A stretch of 34,406 bases of DNA from contig JAKSQO010000034.1 of the NCBI GenBank assembly GCA_024404095.1, positions 1 through 34,406 on the forward strand, written 5' to 3'. Within the stretch, counting starts at the first letter, position 1; each line of letters begins with the position of its first letter. The notes beneath the pieces were generated by a model. That model ran no database searches. It had not been told where the DNA came from and saw nothing but the letters and a program-made list of their open reading frames with translations. Below are positions 14,412 to 23,465 of the stretch, one piece after another. Position numbers and translations under genes: made by a program. This DNA is from Clostridia bacterium. GTDB lineage: Bacteria; Bacillota; Clostridia; Oscillospirales; Acutalibacteraceae.

Positions 14412-15753
14412 ACTCTTTGTATTGGTGCCAGCCTCTGAGACGGTAGAACAGAGTTGAAATTGTCATACCGATAACCCAGCCGAAAGGCCATGCGAGCCAT
14501 ATGCCTGTTGAGCCGAAGCTGTGCGGAAGAATCTGTGCAAGTACAACTCTGACGACAAGGTCGGTGAATGTGGCAACCATAAATTGCTTCATCATTCCCG
14601 CTCCGCGAAGTATGCCGTCCGCAACAAGCTTTGCGGAAATTACAAAGTAAAACGGAACAACAATTCTCAGGAAGGTTATGCCGACCTCCATTGCCGTGCC
14701 GGTGGGATTATCGAGGAATACATAAACGAGATATCTGCCACCGAAGAAGTAGGCGAGTGCCAGCGGAGTGCAGAGAATCCATACCATTCTGAGACCTGCT
14801 TTAAATCCGCTGTGAATTCTTGAAAGCTTTTCAGCACCGATGTTCTGTGCGGTATAGTTTGAAATGCCGTTTCCGATTGTTGTAAACGATGTGATAACAA
14901 GATTGTTAAGCTTGACCGCCGCAGAGTAGCCGGCAATTACGCTTGAACCGAAAGAGTTGATGACACCCTGTATAATTATATTACCGACGGATATAAAGCT
15001 CTGCTGTAAAATACTCGGTATTGCAATCGCTGAAATATCCTTAAGAATTTCAAAAGAAAATAATCTGACTTTTGCTTCGGTTCGGAACTTCTTCAGTCGA
15101 CGCAGAACGAAGAAAAGAGCAAGTACACAGCTGATGCCCTGGCAGAGGAGCGTTGCCCACGCAACACCGTCAACACCGCGAGTAAATGTGGTAGCGAAAG
15201 CGGTGACAAAAAGAATGTCCATGCCGATGTTTGAAACCGATGAGATCATCAGAAAAACAAACGGAGTTTTTGAATCGCCGAGAGCGGAGAAAATGCCTGT
15301 TGCTACGTTATAAAAAAGAACAAACGGAAAGCTCCAAATGTATATCTTAAGATAAAGCTCGGAGTCGAAAAAAATGTTATCGGGGGTGTTCATCATTTTG
15401 AGAAGCTCGGACGAAAAAATCAGCCCGACCGACATAAGAATTGCGCAAAGAACGGCACTTGAGATAAATGTGGTGTAGACGGCTGTTTTCAGCTCGTCAT
15501 ATTTTTTTGCACCGAAAAGTCTTGAAACAACTACTGAACATCCGATATTGCAGCCGAACGCAAATGCAATAAAAAGCAGAGTAATTTCGTAGCTGTTGCC
15601 GACTGCCGCCAGTGCACTCTCGCCGACAAATTTTCCCGATACAAAGCTGTCGGCTATATTGTATAGCTGTTGGAAAATTATACTTCCGAAAAGCGGCATA
15701 CAGAACCGCCACAGAACGTTTTGCGGTTTTCCAACCGTAAGATCCTTGTTCAT
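14410..15753 (-). CDS. MATE family multidrug/sodium antiporter
   Basis: A 447-aa inner-membrane protein with about twelve helices in two similar halves. Family text includes FGSIIFQQLYNIADSFVSGKFVGESALAAVGNS-type opening (split here as IFQQLYNIADSFVSGKF and ALAAVGNSYEI), FSALGDSKTPF at the end of the first half, and ADGILRGAGMMKQFM in the second half. It exports cationic drugs or metabolites by Na+ or H+ antiport; the substrate is not predictable. The start is preceded by GAGGT, and a near-consensus promoter lies just upstream. No regulator is adjacent. Confidence 0.93.
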   Translation of the reverse strand: MNKDLTVGKPQNVLWRFCMPLFGSIIFQQLYNIADSFVSGKFVGESALAAVGNSYEITLLFIAFAFGCNIGCSVVVSRLFGAKKYDELKTAVYTTFISSAVLCAILMSVGLIFSSELLKMMNTPDNIFFDSELYLKIYIWSFPFVLFYNVATGIFSALGDSKTPFVFLMISSVSNIGMDILFVTAFATTFTRGVDGVAWATLLCQGISCVLALFFVLRRLKKFRTEAKVRLFSFEILKDISAIAIPSILQQSFISVGNIIIQGVINSFGSSVIAGYSAAVKLNNLVITSFTTIGNGISNYTAQNIGAEKLSRIHSGFKAGLRMVWILCTPLALAYFFGGRYLVYVFLDNPTGTAMEVGITFLRIVVPFYFVISAKLVADGILRGAGMMKQFMVATFTDLVVRVVLAQILPHSFGSTGIWLAWPFGWVIGMTISTLFYRLRGWHQYKE

Positions 15754-15786
15754 TTAATTTACCTCAACGAAAATTCTAACCACGCT

Positions 15787-15815
15787 ATTATAATACAAAT
15801 TTTATCTTGTGTAAA
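15787..15815 (-). promoter_or_regulatory. Promoter of the MATE gene
   Basis: On the minus strand TTTACA (15815-15810) and TATAAT (15792-15787) are separated by 17 bp, ending 33 bp before the start codon. Confidence 0.75.
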
Positions 15816-15821
15816 GAGTAA

Positions 15822-15859
15822 ACGCTCACCTTGCTGTAACAGGGTGAGCGTATTTTTTT
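15822..15859. terminator. Intrinsic terminator after the GH92 operon
   Basis: A 9-bp stem (15822-15830 with 15843-15851, ACGCTCACC and its complement) lies 29 bp past the stop of the 84-aa gene. The long T run is on the plus-strand side; the minus side has only an interrupted one. It overlaps the start of the MATE promoter region. Confidence 0.65.
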
Positions 15860-15880
15860 GACTAATTAACTAAGAGCTTT

Positions 15881-16135
15881 TTATTTCAATCCGCTTTTGT
15901 CGAGCAAAACTGTTCTGAGTCTGATTAAATCATCATACATTTCTGCAATCGGTTCTTCTCGGAGCTCATCTTCTGTTCTGACTTTAAGATTCAGTGCCGC
16001 CGCCTCGGGATAATATGCGCTGTATTTTCTTATCATCCTGTTTGCTTTGTCACATTCAAAAATACCTTTCTGACGGTAGCGCAAAGTGAAATGGTCAATC
16101 TCGTCAACAATGTTGAAAAGTATATCGTTATACAT
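15881..16135 (-). CDS. Hypothetical 84-aa protein at the end of the glycosidase operon
   Basis: Not recognised. It is a small soluble, mostly helical, charged protein (FTLRYRQKGIFECDKANRMIRKY, then EDELREEPIAEMYDDLIRLRTVLL). It begins 12 bp after the phosphoesterase stop and follows a GGAGG ribosome site, so it is co-transcribed with the glycosidase genes. It may be an accessory or regulatory protein; no function can be read. Confidence 0.65.
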   Translation of the reverse strand: MYNDILFNIVDEIDHFTLRYRQKGIFECDKANRMIRKYSAYYPEAAALNLKVRTEDELREEPIAEMYDDLIRLRTVLLDKSGLK

Positions 16136-16147
16136 TGCCGTCCCTCC

Positions 16148-17188
16148 TTACAGCGTGCGGATATGGTAGCGGCAGCCGCCCTCAAAATAATCCTCGTCAC
16201 GCATTGCGCTTCGGCCGAGAATGTCTATGAGCTTTACCATATAGGTTTCAAGTCCGCCGTCCTCATACAGGTCGATAACACGTCCGCCTCGAAGATCGTC
16301 ATGAGCGGACATATTATAGCCGATTGCCGCATCGCATGCCATCGTAATTCCGCAGTATTCACCCTGCATATCTATCAGATGATCATGACCGAAGAAATAT
16401 CCTTTGATATCGCCTCGCTGAAGCGAAGCAAGAAACAGGCCTGAATTCATTTCAGTTGCACAGCCGCTTTCGCGCTTTGAGCCGATAGCACCGCATTCCT
16501 CGGGATTGCGCATGATTGTTATGTATTCGGGCAGAGAGATATGCATAAACATAACACCCGGGACTTTTTTACCGTTTTCCTTCTCAATGCCAACGGATTT
16601 GTTATAGTACCACATTACCTGGTCGAAAAGGGGACAGCCGTCACCGCTTCCGTCAACAAGATGGTTTGGCATGACGAAACGCGTATCTTCGTTGAGCCCG
16701 AATTTGCCGATAAAATCCTTGACCTGATGCTGTGAATCCATTGCCCACAGGTTGTATTTTATCTTGTCGCTGTCAGACGCAAGCACAGGAATCTGATAAT
16801 TGCCGACACCTGAGATTTCCTCGGGACCTGCTTCGGCGAGACAGTACGGCATTGATTCGTAAATCTTCATTTCTTCATGAAGGTTAATTCCGCACTCTCT
16901 GTCGTGATTGCCGAAAACCGCGCCCCACGGAATTTTGCGGGAGGTTATCGGTTCGATGATTTCTTCAAATTTCGCCTTAACTTTTTCAGCTGTGTCAAAA
17001 TTCAGACATTGATCACCGCCTATCATAACGAAATCAGGATTTGTATTCTCAATAAGTGCATCAAGTCCGCGGATAACCTTGTAATTATAGTCCTCTTTCA
17101 GCTTCGGGTTAACTCCGAGATGCATATCGGAAACCATAAGAACGCGGAACTTTCCGTTTTTATTAAAGCGCAAGGTCGGCTTTGCCAT
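16148..17188 (-). CDS. Calcineurin-like metallophosphoesterase, cytoplasmic type
   Basis: A 346-aa enzyme with a complete binuclear metal site: D21 and H23 in VSDMHLG, D59 in IGGDQ, N94-H95-D96 in FGNHDRE, His in MFMHISLPEY, and GHDHLID near the C-terminus. No signal peptide. The frame is open 35 codons further upstream, but ATG 17188 follows an AAAGGAG and lies 13 bp after the GH92 gene. A clear paralogue is encoded at 31408 in the divergent operon, sharing the LPEY, RES, NSG and DDLRGGRVI/DDMRGGRVI blocks. Its place inside a glycosidase operon suggests removal of phosphate from a sugar or oligosaccharide, which is inferred. Confidence 0.88.
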   Translation of the reverse strand: MAKPTLRFNKNGKFRVLMVSDMHLGVNPKLKEDYNYKVIRGLDALIENTNPDFVMIGGDQCLNFDTAEKVKAKFEEIIEPITSRKIPWGAVFGNHDRECGINLHEEMKIYESMPYCLAEAGPEEISGVGNYQIPVLASDSDKIKYNLWAMDSQHQVKDFIGKFGLNEDTRFVMPNHLVDGSGDGCPLFDQVMWYYNKSVGIEKENGKKVPGVMFMHISLPEYITIMRNPEECGAIGSKRESGCATEMNSGLFLASLQRGDIKGYFFGHDHLIDMQGEYCGITMACDAAIGYNMSAHDDLRGGRVIDLYEDGGLETYMVKLIDILGRSAMRDEDYFEGGCRYHIRTL

Positions 17189-17201
17189 TTGGATTTCTCC
17201 T

Positions 17202-19223
17202 TTACTCCATATTGAATTCAAGTGTGCCGCCGCAAAGAAGCTCGGATGCTGTAATGCACCATCCGTTAAGCTCCCTGCCGTTGAATTTAACACTCTTTAC
17301 ATAGATGTTTTTATCCGAATTGTTTTCAACTTTTATTGTGAGCTTGTTGCCTGTTGCAAGCTCAATTTCAGCACCGTTAACAACGGGCGAACCGATAAGG
17401 AAAATGTTCTGCCCTGCAACAGGGAAAAGACCGAGCGCATTGATTACATAGTAAGATGACAGAGCACCGGTATCGTTGTTGCCCGGCAGACCGCCGCGAC
17501 CTGTTGTGAACATATATTTCATACCGCCGCGAATAATTTCACACACGCGGTCGTGCCTGTCAGCATAGATGTATGAGAACGGAGTTTCGGTGTCAGACTC
17601 ATTGTTGAAGCCCTCAAATCTGCCGAGCTTTATTCCTTCGGCAACAGGCTCGTAATTAAAAGGATCTGTCGGCTGAACTGTGTCAGGCTGACCGTAACCG
17701 AAGAATTTGTCAAGAAGCTCAACAAACTTTTCCTTGCCGCCTGCAAGCTCAATCCGCTCATCCATATGCACCATCTGGCGGAACGAATAGTTATAAAGCG
17801 TACCCTCGTAATATGACGAATCCGCGCTGAGCAGACCTGTGCTCGGGTCATACGCGTTTTTCCATTGAAGTGAGAGGGGAAGCAGCTTGTTGTAAAGCTC
17901 GGTATCCCCGACTTCCTTTGCAAGCTCAGCCACAAGCGCACAGCCGTCCGCCATATCAAGCATCCATGTGTTTGATTCACACTTGCCGTCAACTGTGAAG
18001 TCGGTTTTGTTGTCGGCAAAAATATCATCCTCAAAAACCTTGAGCATACGCTTTGCATCAATTTTATAGCCGTAACGGTATGCTGTCAGAAGAACGTATT
18101 CGCCGAGCATTCTTGCCTGTTGTGAATGAAGCAGATATCTGTCCGTCAGACCGAATGTGTTCGGAAGCTCTCTCAATTCTTCACCGACTTTAAGAAGAGT
18201 TTCTATAATTTTTTCGCTCATTTCTTTATCAGTCATGAAGATGAGCGGAAGAGCGGTTTTATACATATCCCAAAGTGTGCTGAAATCTGCAACAAAAACA
18301 CCGTCACCGCTGTAAATAAAGCTCTCGCCCGACCAGTCGGCAGGCTTAACGAATGAATGATAAAGATTAGAGTAGAAAATTTCTTTTATTGTATCATCTG
18401 CATCAATTTTTATTTTTGACAGCTGTTTGTTCCATTTGTCATATGCGTTATTTTTTTCTGTGTCAAAGTCAGCTGTTTCATTCAGAAATCCGAGCGCATT
18501 TTCAAAGCTTCTGAGCGAGATTGCAACCGAAAGCTCAGCTGTTTTTTTGCTGTTCAGATTGATTCTTACATAGCAGTTTTCTACGGTGAAATCCGCATCG
18601 GTTTTTACCGCAAAATAGAGCTTGATTCCCTCAATATCCGCGCTTGCAAGTGCTGTGCGGTTATCGAGCTTTTTTATTTCAAGATTGTAAACCTCTCTGC
18701 GCTCGCAGTTCGGAATATTCAGACCGTTGTTCGAGAAATCAATGCTGATTTCGCCGTTCTCTTTTCCGAAGTTATAACGGTGAAGTGCAACACGATTGGT
18801 AGCGGTCAACTCACACCTGATATCGTCAAGAGTGCAGGTGTAATAGCCCGGCTCAGCCTTTTCGTCAATCGGAGCTCTCAATTCAGCAGAGCTTTCATAT
18901 CGCGGTGTTACAACGGCATAGTTATAGTAATAACCCATTGCGCCGATACCGCTCTGATGAATGTGAGAAAAGCCTCTCAGCTTCTCACCGTCCTTAAACT
19001 TCGGAGGACGGGAGTGGCTGTTTGGTCTGTGATTACCGTAGCCTGTCGGATAACCGCCCGAAAACGGAGATACCGAAACAGCTCCGTACGGAACAAGTGC
19101 CGCAGGACTTGTATTGCCGCAGCCGGCTTTGATAAAGAACCATTTTGCGGCTATTACCTCGGGCTTCGGGAGGTCAATTTCACCGCAGCCCTGAAAAACA
19201 TTTACGTGTTTGCAATAATCCAT
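17202..19223 (-). CDS. GH92-family alpha-mannosidase-like enzyme, cytoplasmic
   Basis: A 673-aa protein with GH92 features: the N-terminal beta-sandwich text NTSPAALVPYGAVSVSPFSGG and GFSHIHQSGIG (84-94, compare GFSHTHLSGxG), and the C-terminal (alpha/alpha)6 domain ending GGLPGNNDTGALSSYYVINALGLFPVAG (from 577). GH92 enzymes are Ca-dependent exo-alpha-mannosidases. Many are secreted, but this one lacks a signal peptide and is shorter than the ~750-aa norm, so it probably acts on imported oligosaccharides. The family block GN(D/E)D reads GNND here, so one acidic residue near the catalytic base is an Asn. It lies within 15 bp of its operon neighbours on both sides. Linkage specificity cannot be read. 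Confidence 0.87.
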   Translation of the reverse strand: MDYCKHVNVFQGCGEIDLPKPEVIAAKWFFIKAGCGNTSPAALVPYGAVSVSPFSGGYPTGYGNHRPNSHSRPPKFKDGEKLRGFSHIHQSGIGAMGYYYNYAVVTPRYESSAELRAPIDEKAEPGYYTCTLDDIRCELTATNRVALHRYNFGKENGEISIDFSNNGLNIPNCERREVYNLEIKKLDNRTALASADIEGIKLYFAVKTDADFTVENCYVRINLNSKKTAELSVAISLRSFENALGFLNETADFDTEKNNAYDKWNKQLSKIKIDADDTIKEIFYSNLYHSFVKPADWSGESFIYSGDGVFVADFSTLWDMYKTALPLIFMTDKEMSEKIIETLLKVGEELRELPNTFGLTDRYLLHSQQARMLGEYVLLTAYRYGYKIDAKRMLKVFEDDIFADNKTDFTVDGKCESNTWMLDMADGCALVAELAKEVGDTELYNKLLPLSLQWKNAYDPSTGLLSADSSYYEGTLYNYSFRQMVHMDERIELAGGKEKFVELLDKFFGYGQPDTVQPTDPFNYEPVAEGIKLGRFEGFNNESDTETPFSYIYADRHDRVCEIIRGGMKYMFTTGRGGLPGNNDTGALSSYYVINALGLFPVAGQNIFLIGSPVVNGAEIELATGNKLTIKVENNSDKNIYVKSVKFNGRELNGWCITASELLCGGTLEFNME

Positions 19224-19232
19224 AACTTCACC

Positions 19233-20984
19233 TTATTTGTTGAGAATTTCACAGAATTTAATAAATATGGCACAAGTCCAGCCTTGCTGAAGATTGCCCA
19301 TGCCTTCACCTGTCTGCGAATTGAAAAGCTCGTGCATATCTTCGTCTTTAATGAGAATGTCGTAGAGCTTTCTGACAGCTGTCATATACTCATCATTATA
19401 ACCGAACCTGAGGAGAATTTCAAGCATAAGCCACGCTATCGGGAGCCATGTCGGACCGCGCCACCATTGAGCAGTGTCATATACATCCTCGTTGTATGCA
19501 ATGCTCGGGAACGGAACATCCGCAAACATATATTCGGGGTTGATAAGATATTTTTCAATCATTTCTCTTTCTTTGTTTTCGCCGAGCTTTACACCTGCCC
19601 ATAACGGCATCATAGAAGACGGCGAAACAATATCAACTTTTTTGTTCTGAGTAAGAGAAAAATCGAAGAAAATATTTCGCTCTTTATCGTACAGATTTTC
19701 AATGATTTTTTCTTCAAGCTTATCGGCTTTTTCTTTCCAGAAATCTGCTTTGTTTTTATCTCCGATTTCCTCAAAAATTTCAGCGGTAAATCTGAGCTGA
19801 TCAAGAAGATAACTGTTCATGTCTGTTGCAAGCGTTGCGCCGTTATCAAAACGCGGAGAATCGTCCTGACCCGTTTCAAGTCCGCCGGGGCAGAAGATGC
19901 AGCCGTACTTTGTTATGCGCTGAGAAAGCCACCAACGGTTGTTTTTTTCGAGATCGTCAGCAATCTTTTCTATGAACGCTTTTCGGTCGGGAACAATATT
20001 TAGAATTCTTCTTGCCGACCATCCGAAAAGTGCAGGCTGTGTGTCGTGAGGTCTTACCCACGTTGAGCACATAAACTGCGGAAACTTTCCGTCAGCACGC
20101 TGATTTGCGATTATCTGCAAAAGGAATTCTTCGGCAAGAAACGGAGATATATTTTCAAAAGCAAGGTTCTGAAAATATGTATCCCATATAAAATGTGTAG
20201 GATATCCGCCACGGTTGGGGTATGCGGAAATATGGTGTGAAAGGTCACCTTGTCCGATTGCAGAGTTGAACATCAGACCGAAAATCGCTGTGCTGACAAT
20301 CTGTTCCTCTGTTTCATTCTGCACATTAAGTGAGAAGTTTTCTGTGTATTTTTTAAACCACTTTTCACACTCTTTTTTTGCTGAAAACCAGTCAATATTT
20401 TTTGAAAGAATTTCATCAGCTTTTTCATCAGAAACCTCAAGAATCTGAACAAAAACTTTCACCATTATTTTTTGATTTTCTGCTGAAATTTTTATGCCGT
20501 TTTCGTTGCAGATTATTTTTCCTCTCTGAGTGCTGAATGAAATCATATATCCGACTTTTTTATCGGGGTCACGTGCATCGGGATTTTTGCTGTAACCCTT
20601 TATGTCAATTCTGTTTTCATTTTTGTTCTCAATCCAATACTCATCAAGAGCGTCAGAAAATACAGAAATATTCTCAATTCCGCCAGCTTCAAGAACAAAG
20701 GCATCAGCATCAAAAAATGAGAGCTTTGCATTCATTTCTTTGTCTCCGAAAACAAGTCCGCAGATATCGGATTTATTATTATTTATCGGCAGCGAAAAGT
20801 CAAAGAGCTTATTGCATACGGCTCTTGTTGCTCTGTTGTAATGAAGCCACAGTGCACCTATTCCGTCTGAATTTGCCTGAAGTCCGATAGTGGAAAACAT
20901 CGGACTGTATGAACCGGGAGGTGTTGAAAAATCAAGGTTTGCAGACGAGTTTATTATTATATCTTTGCCGGTAATCTGTTTCAT
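19233..20984 (-). CDS. GH63/MGH1-like (alpha/alpha)6-barrel glycoside hydrolase
   Basis: A 583-aa cytoplasmic protein. The N-terminal ~220 residues are beta-rich; the C-terminal barrel has the family landmarks IWDTYF (catalytic-type Asp ~268), LLQIIANQRADGKFPQF, WDD-like DSPRFDNGA, VSPSSMMPLWAGV and the hallmark QWWRGPTWLPIAWLML. Related enzymes are mannosyl-/glucosylglycerate hydrolases, GH63 glucosidases and trehalases, all inverting exo-glycosidases. ATG 20996 overlaps the previous stop as ATGA, but ATG 20984 has a better-spaced GAGG and was chosen. Substrate by context is an alpha-linked manno- or gluco-oligosaccharide. Confidence 0.82.
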   Translation of the reverse strand: MKQITGKDIIINSSANLDFSTPPGSYSPMFSTIGLQANSDGIGALWLHYNRATRAVCNKLFDFSLPINNNKSDICGLVFGDKEMNAKLSFFDADAFVLEAGGIENISVFSDALDEYWIENKNENRIDIKGYSKNPDARDPDKKVGYMISFSTQRGKIICNENGIKISAENQKIMVKVFVQILEVSDEKADEILSKNIDWFSAKKECEKWFKKYTENFSLNVQNETEEQIVSTAIFGLMFNSAIGQGDLSHHISAYPNRGGYPTHFIWDTYFQNLAFENISPFLAEEFLLQIIANQRADGKFPQFMCSTWVRPHDTQPALFGWSARRILNIVPDRKAFIEKIADDLEKNNRWWLSQRITKYGCIFCPGGLETGQDDSPRFDNGATLATDMNSYLLDQLRFTAEIFEEIGDKNKADFWKEKADKLEEKIIENLYDKERNIFFDFSLTQNKKVDIVSPSSMMPLWAGVKLGENKEREMIEKYLINPEYMFADVPFPSIAYNEDVYDTAQWWRGPTWLPIAWLMLEILLRFGYNDEYMTAVRKLYDILIKDEDMHELFNSQTGEGMGNLQQGWTCAIFIKFCEILNK

Positions 20985-20992
20985 ATTTTTCC

Positions 20993-23179
20993 TCATTCAA
21001 GAACAATTTTTCTTTTGCCGATAACGCTTTCAAATGAAACAAGAACAGTTGAGCTTGTTTCATCAAAATCACATTCACATTCTGCTCCGTCGATTTCAGC
21101 CTTTGAGATTTTTTTCGGAACTTGCAGTCTGATGTGTGCCGCGAAGTCGCTTGCGCCCTGAACATCAAGAATGATTTTTCCGTCTTTTTCTTCAAGAGAA
21201 TCAACGCGAACTGATGTGCCGATTACGCACAGCTTTTCGTCTTTTATTTTGTCAAGGTCAAGGAGCATTGTGCTTTCACCGACATTGACGGTTTTGTTTG
21301 CAACAACATCAAACTTCGGCGAGTACATATCAACAAAACTTCCGTTCAATTCAACAGGATTGTCATTTATGCTTTCGTCCATAACCGCAGTAATTATATA
21401 AGGATCACGGTTGATTGTAAGATAATTTCTGAAGCTGATTTTCTCATTTTTTTCTGCAAGAACTTCATTGAAAAATTCGCGCAGTTTATCTGCATTTTCT
21501 TTGGAATAGCTGAACAGGCACGGATCAATATTCCACACAGCGGCAATGCCTTTTCCGCATTTAAAAATTTCCTTTTCTTTTTCCGGATTTATTCCGAGCG
21601 ACTCAAAAAGATGCTCGGCAGGATTTTTATATTTGCCTGCCCACCACAAATCAATGCTGTGGAACGGATCACTTCCGTCACCTACATAAATCAGCGTTCC
21701 GCCCTGCATAACCCATTGAGCAATCGCTGAATTCATATCGGGATAGTCGGGCTTCATAAACTCATAGCTGAGTACGAGCACATTGTAATCATCAAGATAG
21801 CCTGTGTAACGGCGGGCGTTATCAAGCAGAACAGGACGAACGGGAATACCGTATTTGAGAAGCGGCATGGCGAGAGAATAGAATCCCGGAAATGCGCCCG
21901 ATGATTTGTATTTGAGCATGGTTTCTCTGTCGGGCTTTCCTGACTTCATCATATCGGAAATTCTGTCAATCAGCTCATCGGTATCGACAAGAACCGTGCC
22001 GACCTCTTCTTTTACTTCTTCTGTGAATTCGCAGTCAGGATATTCACGCTGATAAAGCTGACAGTCACCTGTCAGAATACCGACCTTGACCTCACTTTCC
22101 TCGCCGCCCTCAAGAGTGCCGAGAGTCTGAAACATATTGTTAAGCAGTGTTGCATATTCTGCGGGAATCGCTTCAGCGTCGGGAGAGTTTTTCGGATACT
22201 TTTCGTAGAATACACGGCTCGGCCACGGACAGATTTCATATGTATTTACTTTCGGATGAAGAAGTGAGGCTGAAACGGTACAGTAATAATTCTTTCTGTA
22301 ATCATTCCAGTCAAAAATCGGGTTGTCCTCAATCGGGTCGTGCAGGAACCACATCTTTCTGCCTGTGCCTTTTACAAGCTCCTGCATAACACCGTATTCA
22401 AGATAAGCGGTTTCGAATGTGCGCTCTGCAAATTTTCCGTTGAACCAGTTCTTTGTTCTTGAAGTACCTGTCCATACCTGAGCGATACAGCCGTCAACAC
22501 CGGGAATGTCGGCAAGCTTGCCCTCGGGACTGACAATTTTCCATTGAGTGTAGTTTACAAGCGAGTGTGTAGGAACGTAGAAGCGCAGCTCACGTCCATA
22601 TTTTGTCATTGCATATTCCTTAAGTGCAGAGCTGATTCTATCGATTGTTCGTGTGAAAAGATATGCCTTGAGCTTTGAGCATTTATATTTGGCATCCGCA
22701 CTTTTGTGAGGGGGCTGCCACGGCTTTCTGTAATAGAGCTGATATTCACGCTTGAACGCTTCGGAATAGCCTGCTCTGTCCCAAAACTCGGGTTCCTCAA
22801 CATGAATTGCGGCTACACCGTAATCTACCGCTTTTTTCAGATTTTCGGTCAGATAGTCGGCGAATGAAATTGTCGGAACCATATACGGCGTAGCGGGGCC
22901 GTGAAGAATTTTGTTGCCGAAACGGTCTGTCTGCGCCTCATCCCAATGTTTTCTGCCGTCATATTCGCCCTCAAGATAATCCTGATATCCACCCCATGAT
23001 ATACCTGTCATAAGATGAACAACATAACCCTTTTCGAGATATTTATTTACACGTTCTTCGAGCGAATCGTTCAGACGGTAGCACATTACGAAGTCGCAAT
23101 GTGTGTCAATTCGATCTGTCCACGGATTTCCGTTCTGATAGCCTGTTCGTTCTTCTGTTCGTTTTCTGATAAATGCCAT
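20993..23179 (-). CDS. Unassigned glycoside-hydrolase-like protein (TIM barrel plus trimerisation-type domain)
   Basis: A 728-aa cytoplasmic protein, first gene of the minus operon. Seen: an N-terminal TIM-barrel-like region with HVEEPEFW (E128/E129, candidate acid/base) and later VNTYEICPWPSRVF; then a flavodoxin-like middle domain (DDYNVLVLSYEFMKP, AIAQWVMQGGTLIYVGDGSDP) as in the trimerisation domains of GH42-like beta-galactosidases; then a C-terminal beta domain. I cannot place it in a numbered GH family with confidence. Context with GH92 and GH63-like enzymes suggests manno-oligosaccharide cleavage. The ATG at 23179 has an AAGGG ribosome site. Confidence 0.6.
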   Translation of the reverse strand: MAFIRKRTEERTGYQNGNPWTDRIDTHCDFVMCYRLNDSLEERVNKYLEKGYVVHLMTGISWGGYQDYLEGEYDGRKHWDEAQTDRFGNKILHGPATPYMVPTISFADYLTENLKKAVDYGVAAIHVEEPEFWDRAGYSEAFKREYQLYYRKPWQPPHKSADAKYKCSKLKAYLFTRTIDRISSALKEYAMTKYGRELRFYVPTHSLVNYTQWKIVSPEGKLADIPGVDGCIAQVWTGTSRTKNWFNGKFAERTFETAYLEYGVMQELVKGTGRKMWFLHDPIEDNPIFDWNDYRKNYYCTVSASLLHPKVNTYEICPWPSRVFYEKYPKNSPDAEAIPAEYATLLNNMFQTLGTLEGGEESEVKVGILTGDCQLYQREYPDCEFTEEVKEEVGTVLVDTDELIDRISDMMKSGKPDRETMLKYKSSGAFPGFYSLAMPLLKYGIPVRPVLLDNARRYTGYLDDYNVLVLSYEFMKPDYPDMNSAIAQWVMQGGTLIYVGDGSDPFHSIDLWWAGKYKNPAEHLFESLGINPEKEKEIFKCGKGIAAVWNIDPCLFSYSKENADKLREFFNEVLAEKNEKISFRNYLTINRDPYIITAVMDESINDNPVELNGSFVDMYSPKFDVVANKTVNVGESTMLLDLDKIKDEKLCVIGTSVRVDSLEEKDGKIILDVQGASDFAAHIRLQVPKKISKAEIDGAECECDFDETSSTVLVSFESVIGKRKIVLE

Positions 23180-23237
23180 ATGAAGCCCTTCTTTGCAATT
23201 TAATTTAAAATGTAAACTTTTACTATTTTTTTAATAC

Positions 23238-23267
23238 ATTTAACACTTAAAATGTGTTCTTTGTCAA
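23238..23267 (-). promoter_or_regulatory. Promoter of the minus glycosidase operon with an internal palindrome
   Basis: On the minus strand TTGACA (23267-23262) and TTAAAT (23243-23238) are separated by 18 bp. The dyad AACAC-N7-GTGTT (23242-23258) fills the spacer and touches the -10, the place where a repressor would block RNA polymerase. No cognate regulator gene was recognised in the window. Confidence 0.6.
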
Positions 23268-23294
23268 CAAAATAATGAAAAGCAATTAAATAAT

Positions 23295-23332
23295 AGTATA
23301 TTTTTGGATAAAAAAGTATTTTTTTGGATAAA
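23295..23332 (+). repeat. Tandem 18-bp direct repeat upstream of the plus-operon promoter
   Basis: Two copies (23295-23312 and 23315-23332) match at 17 of 18 positions with core TTTTTGGATAAA and a 20-bp pitch. The second copy ends 13 bp before the -35 box at 23346. Such phased direct repeats are typical of activator sites of AraC- or LytTR-type regulators. Confidence 0.7.
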
Positions 23333-23345
23333 CAATCTATTGCAC

Positions 23346-23374
23346 TTGACCCCAAAAATAATTTATTATATAAT
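23346..23374 (+). promoter_or_regulatory. Promoter of the plus sugar-utilisation operon
   Basis: TTGACC (23346-23351) and TATAAT (23369-23374) are separated by 17 bp. This leaves a leader of about 85 nt before the first start codon at 23466. Confidence 0.8.
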
Positions 23375-23465
23375 CGTGTTGTTACAGATAATGCATAAGC
23401 ATTATTTCAACGCCGAAAATCAGATATAACATATAATTCTCGCAAGAAAACAGGGAGGAAAAATA

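Noticed and set aside
18780..19604. 274-codon plus-strand open frame
   Set aside because: It lies antisense to the GH92 and GH63-like genes, has no ribosome site and an implausible composition; it is a shadow frame.
23295..23332. Direct repeats as a CRISPR array
   Set aside because: There are only two copies with a 2-bp gap, no spacers and no cas genes; an operator is the better reading.
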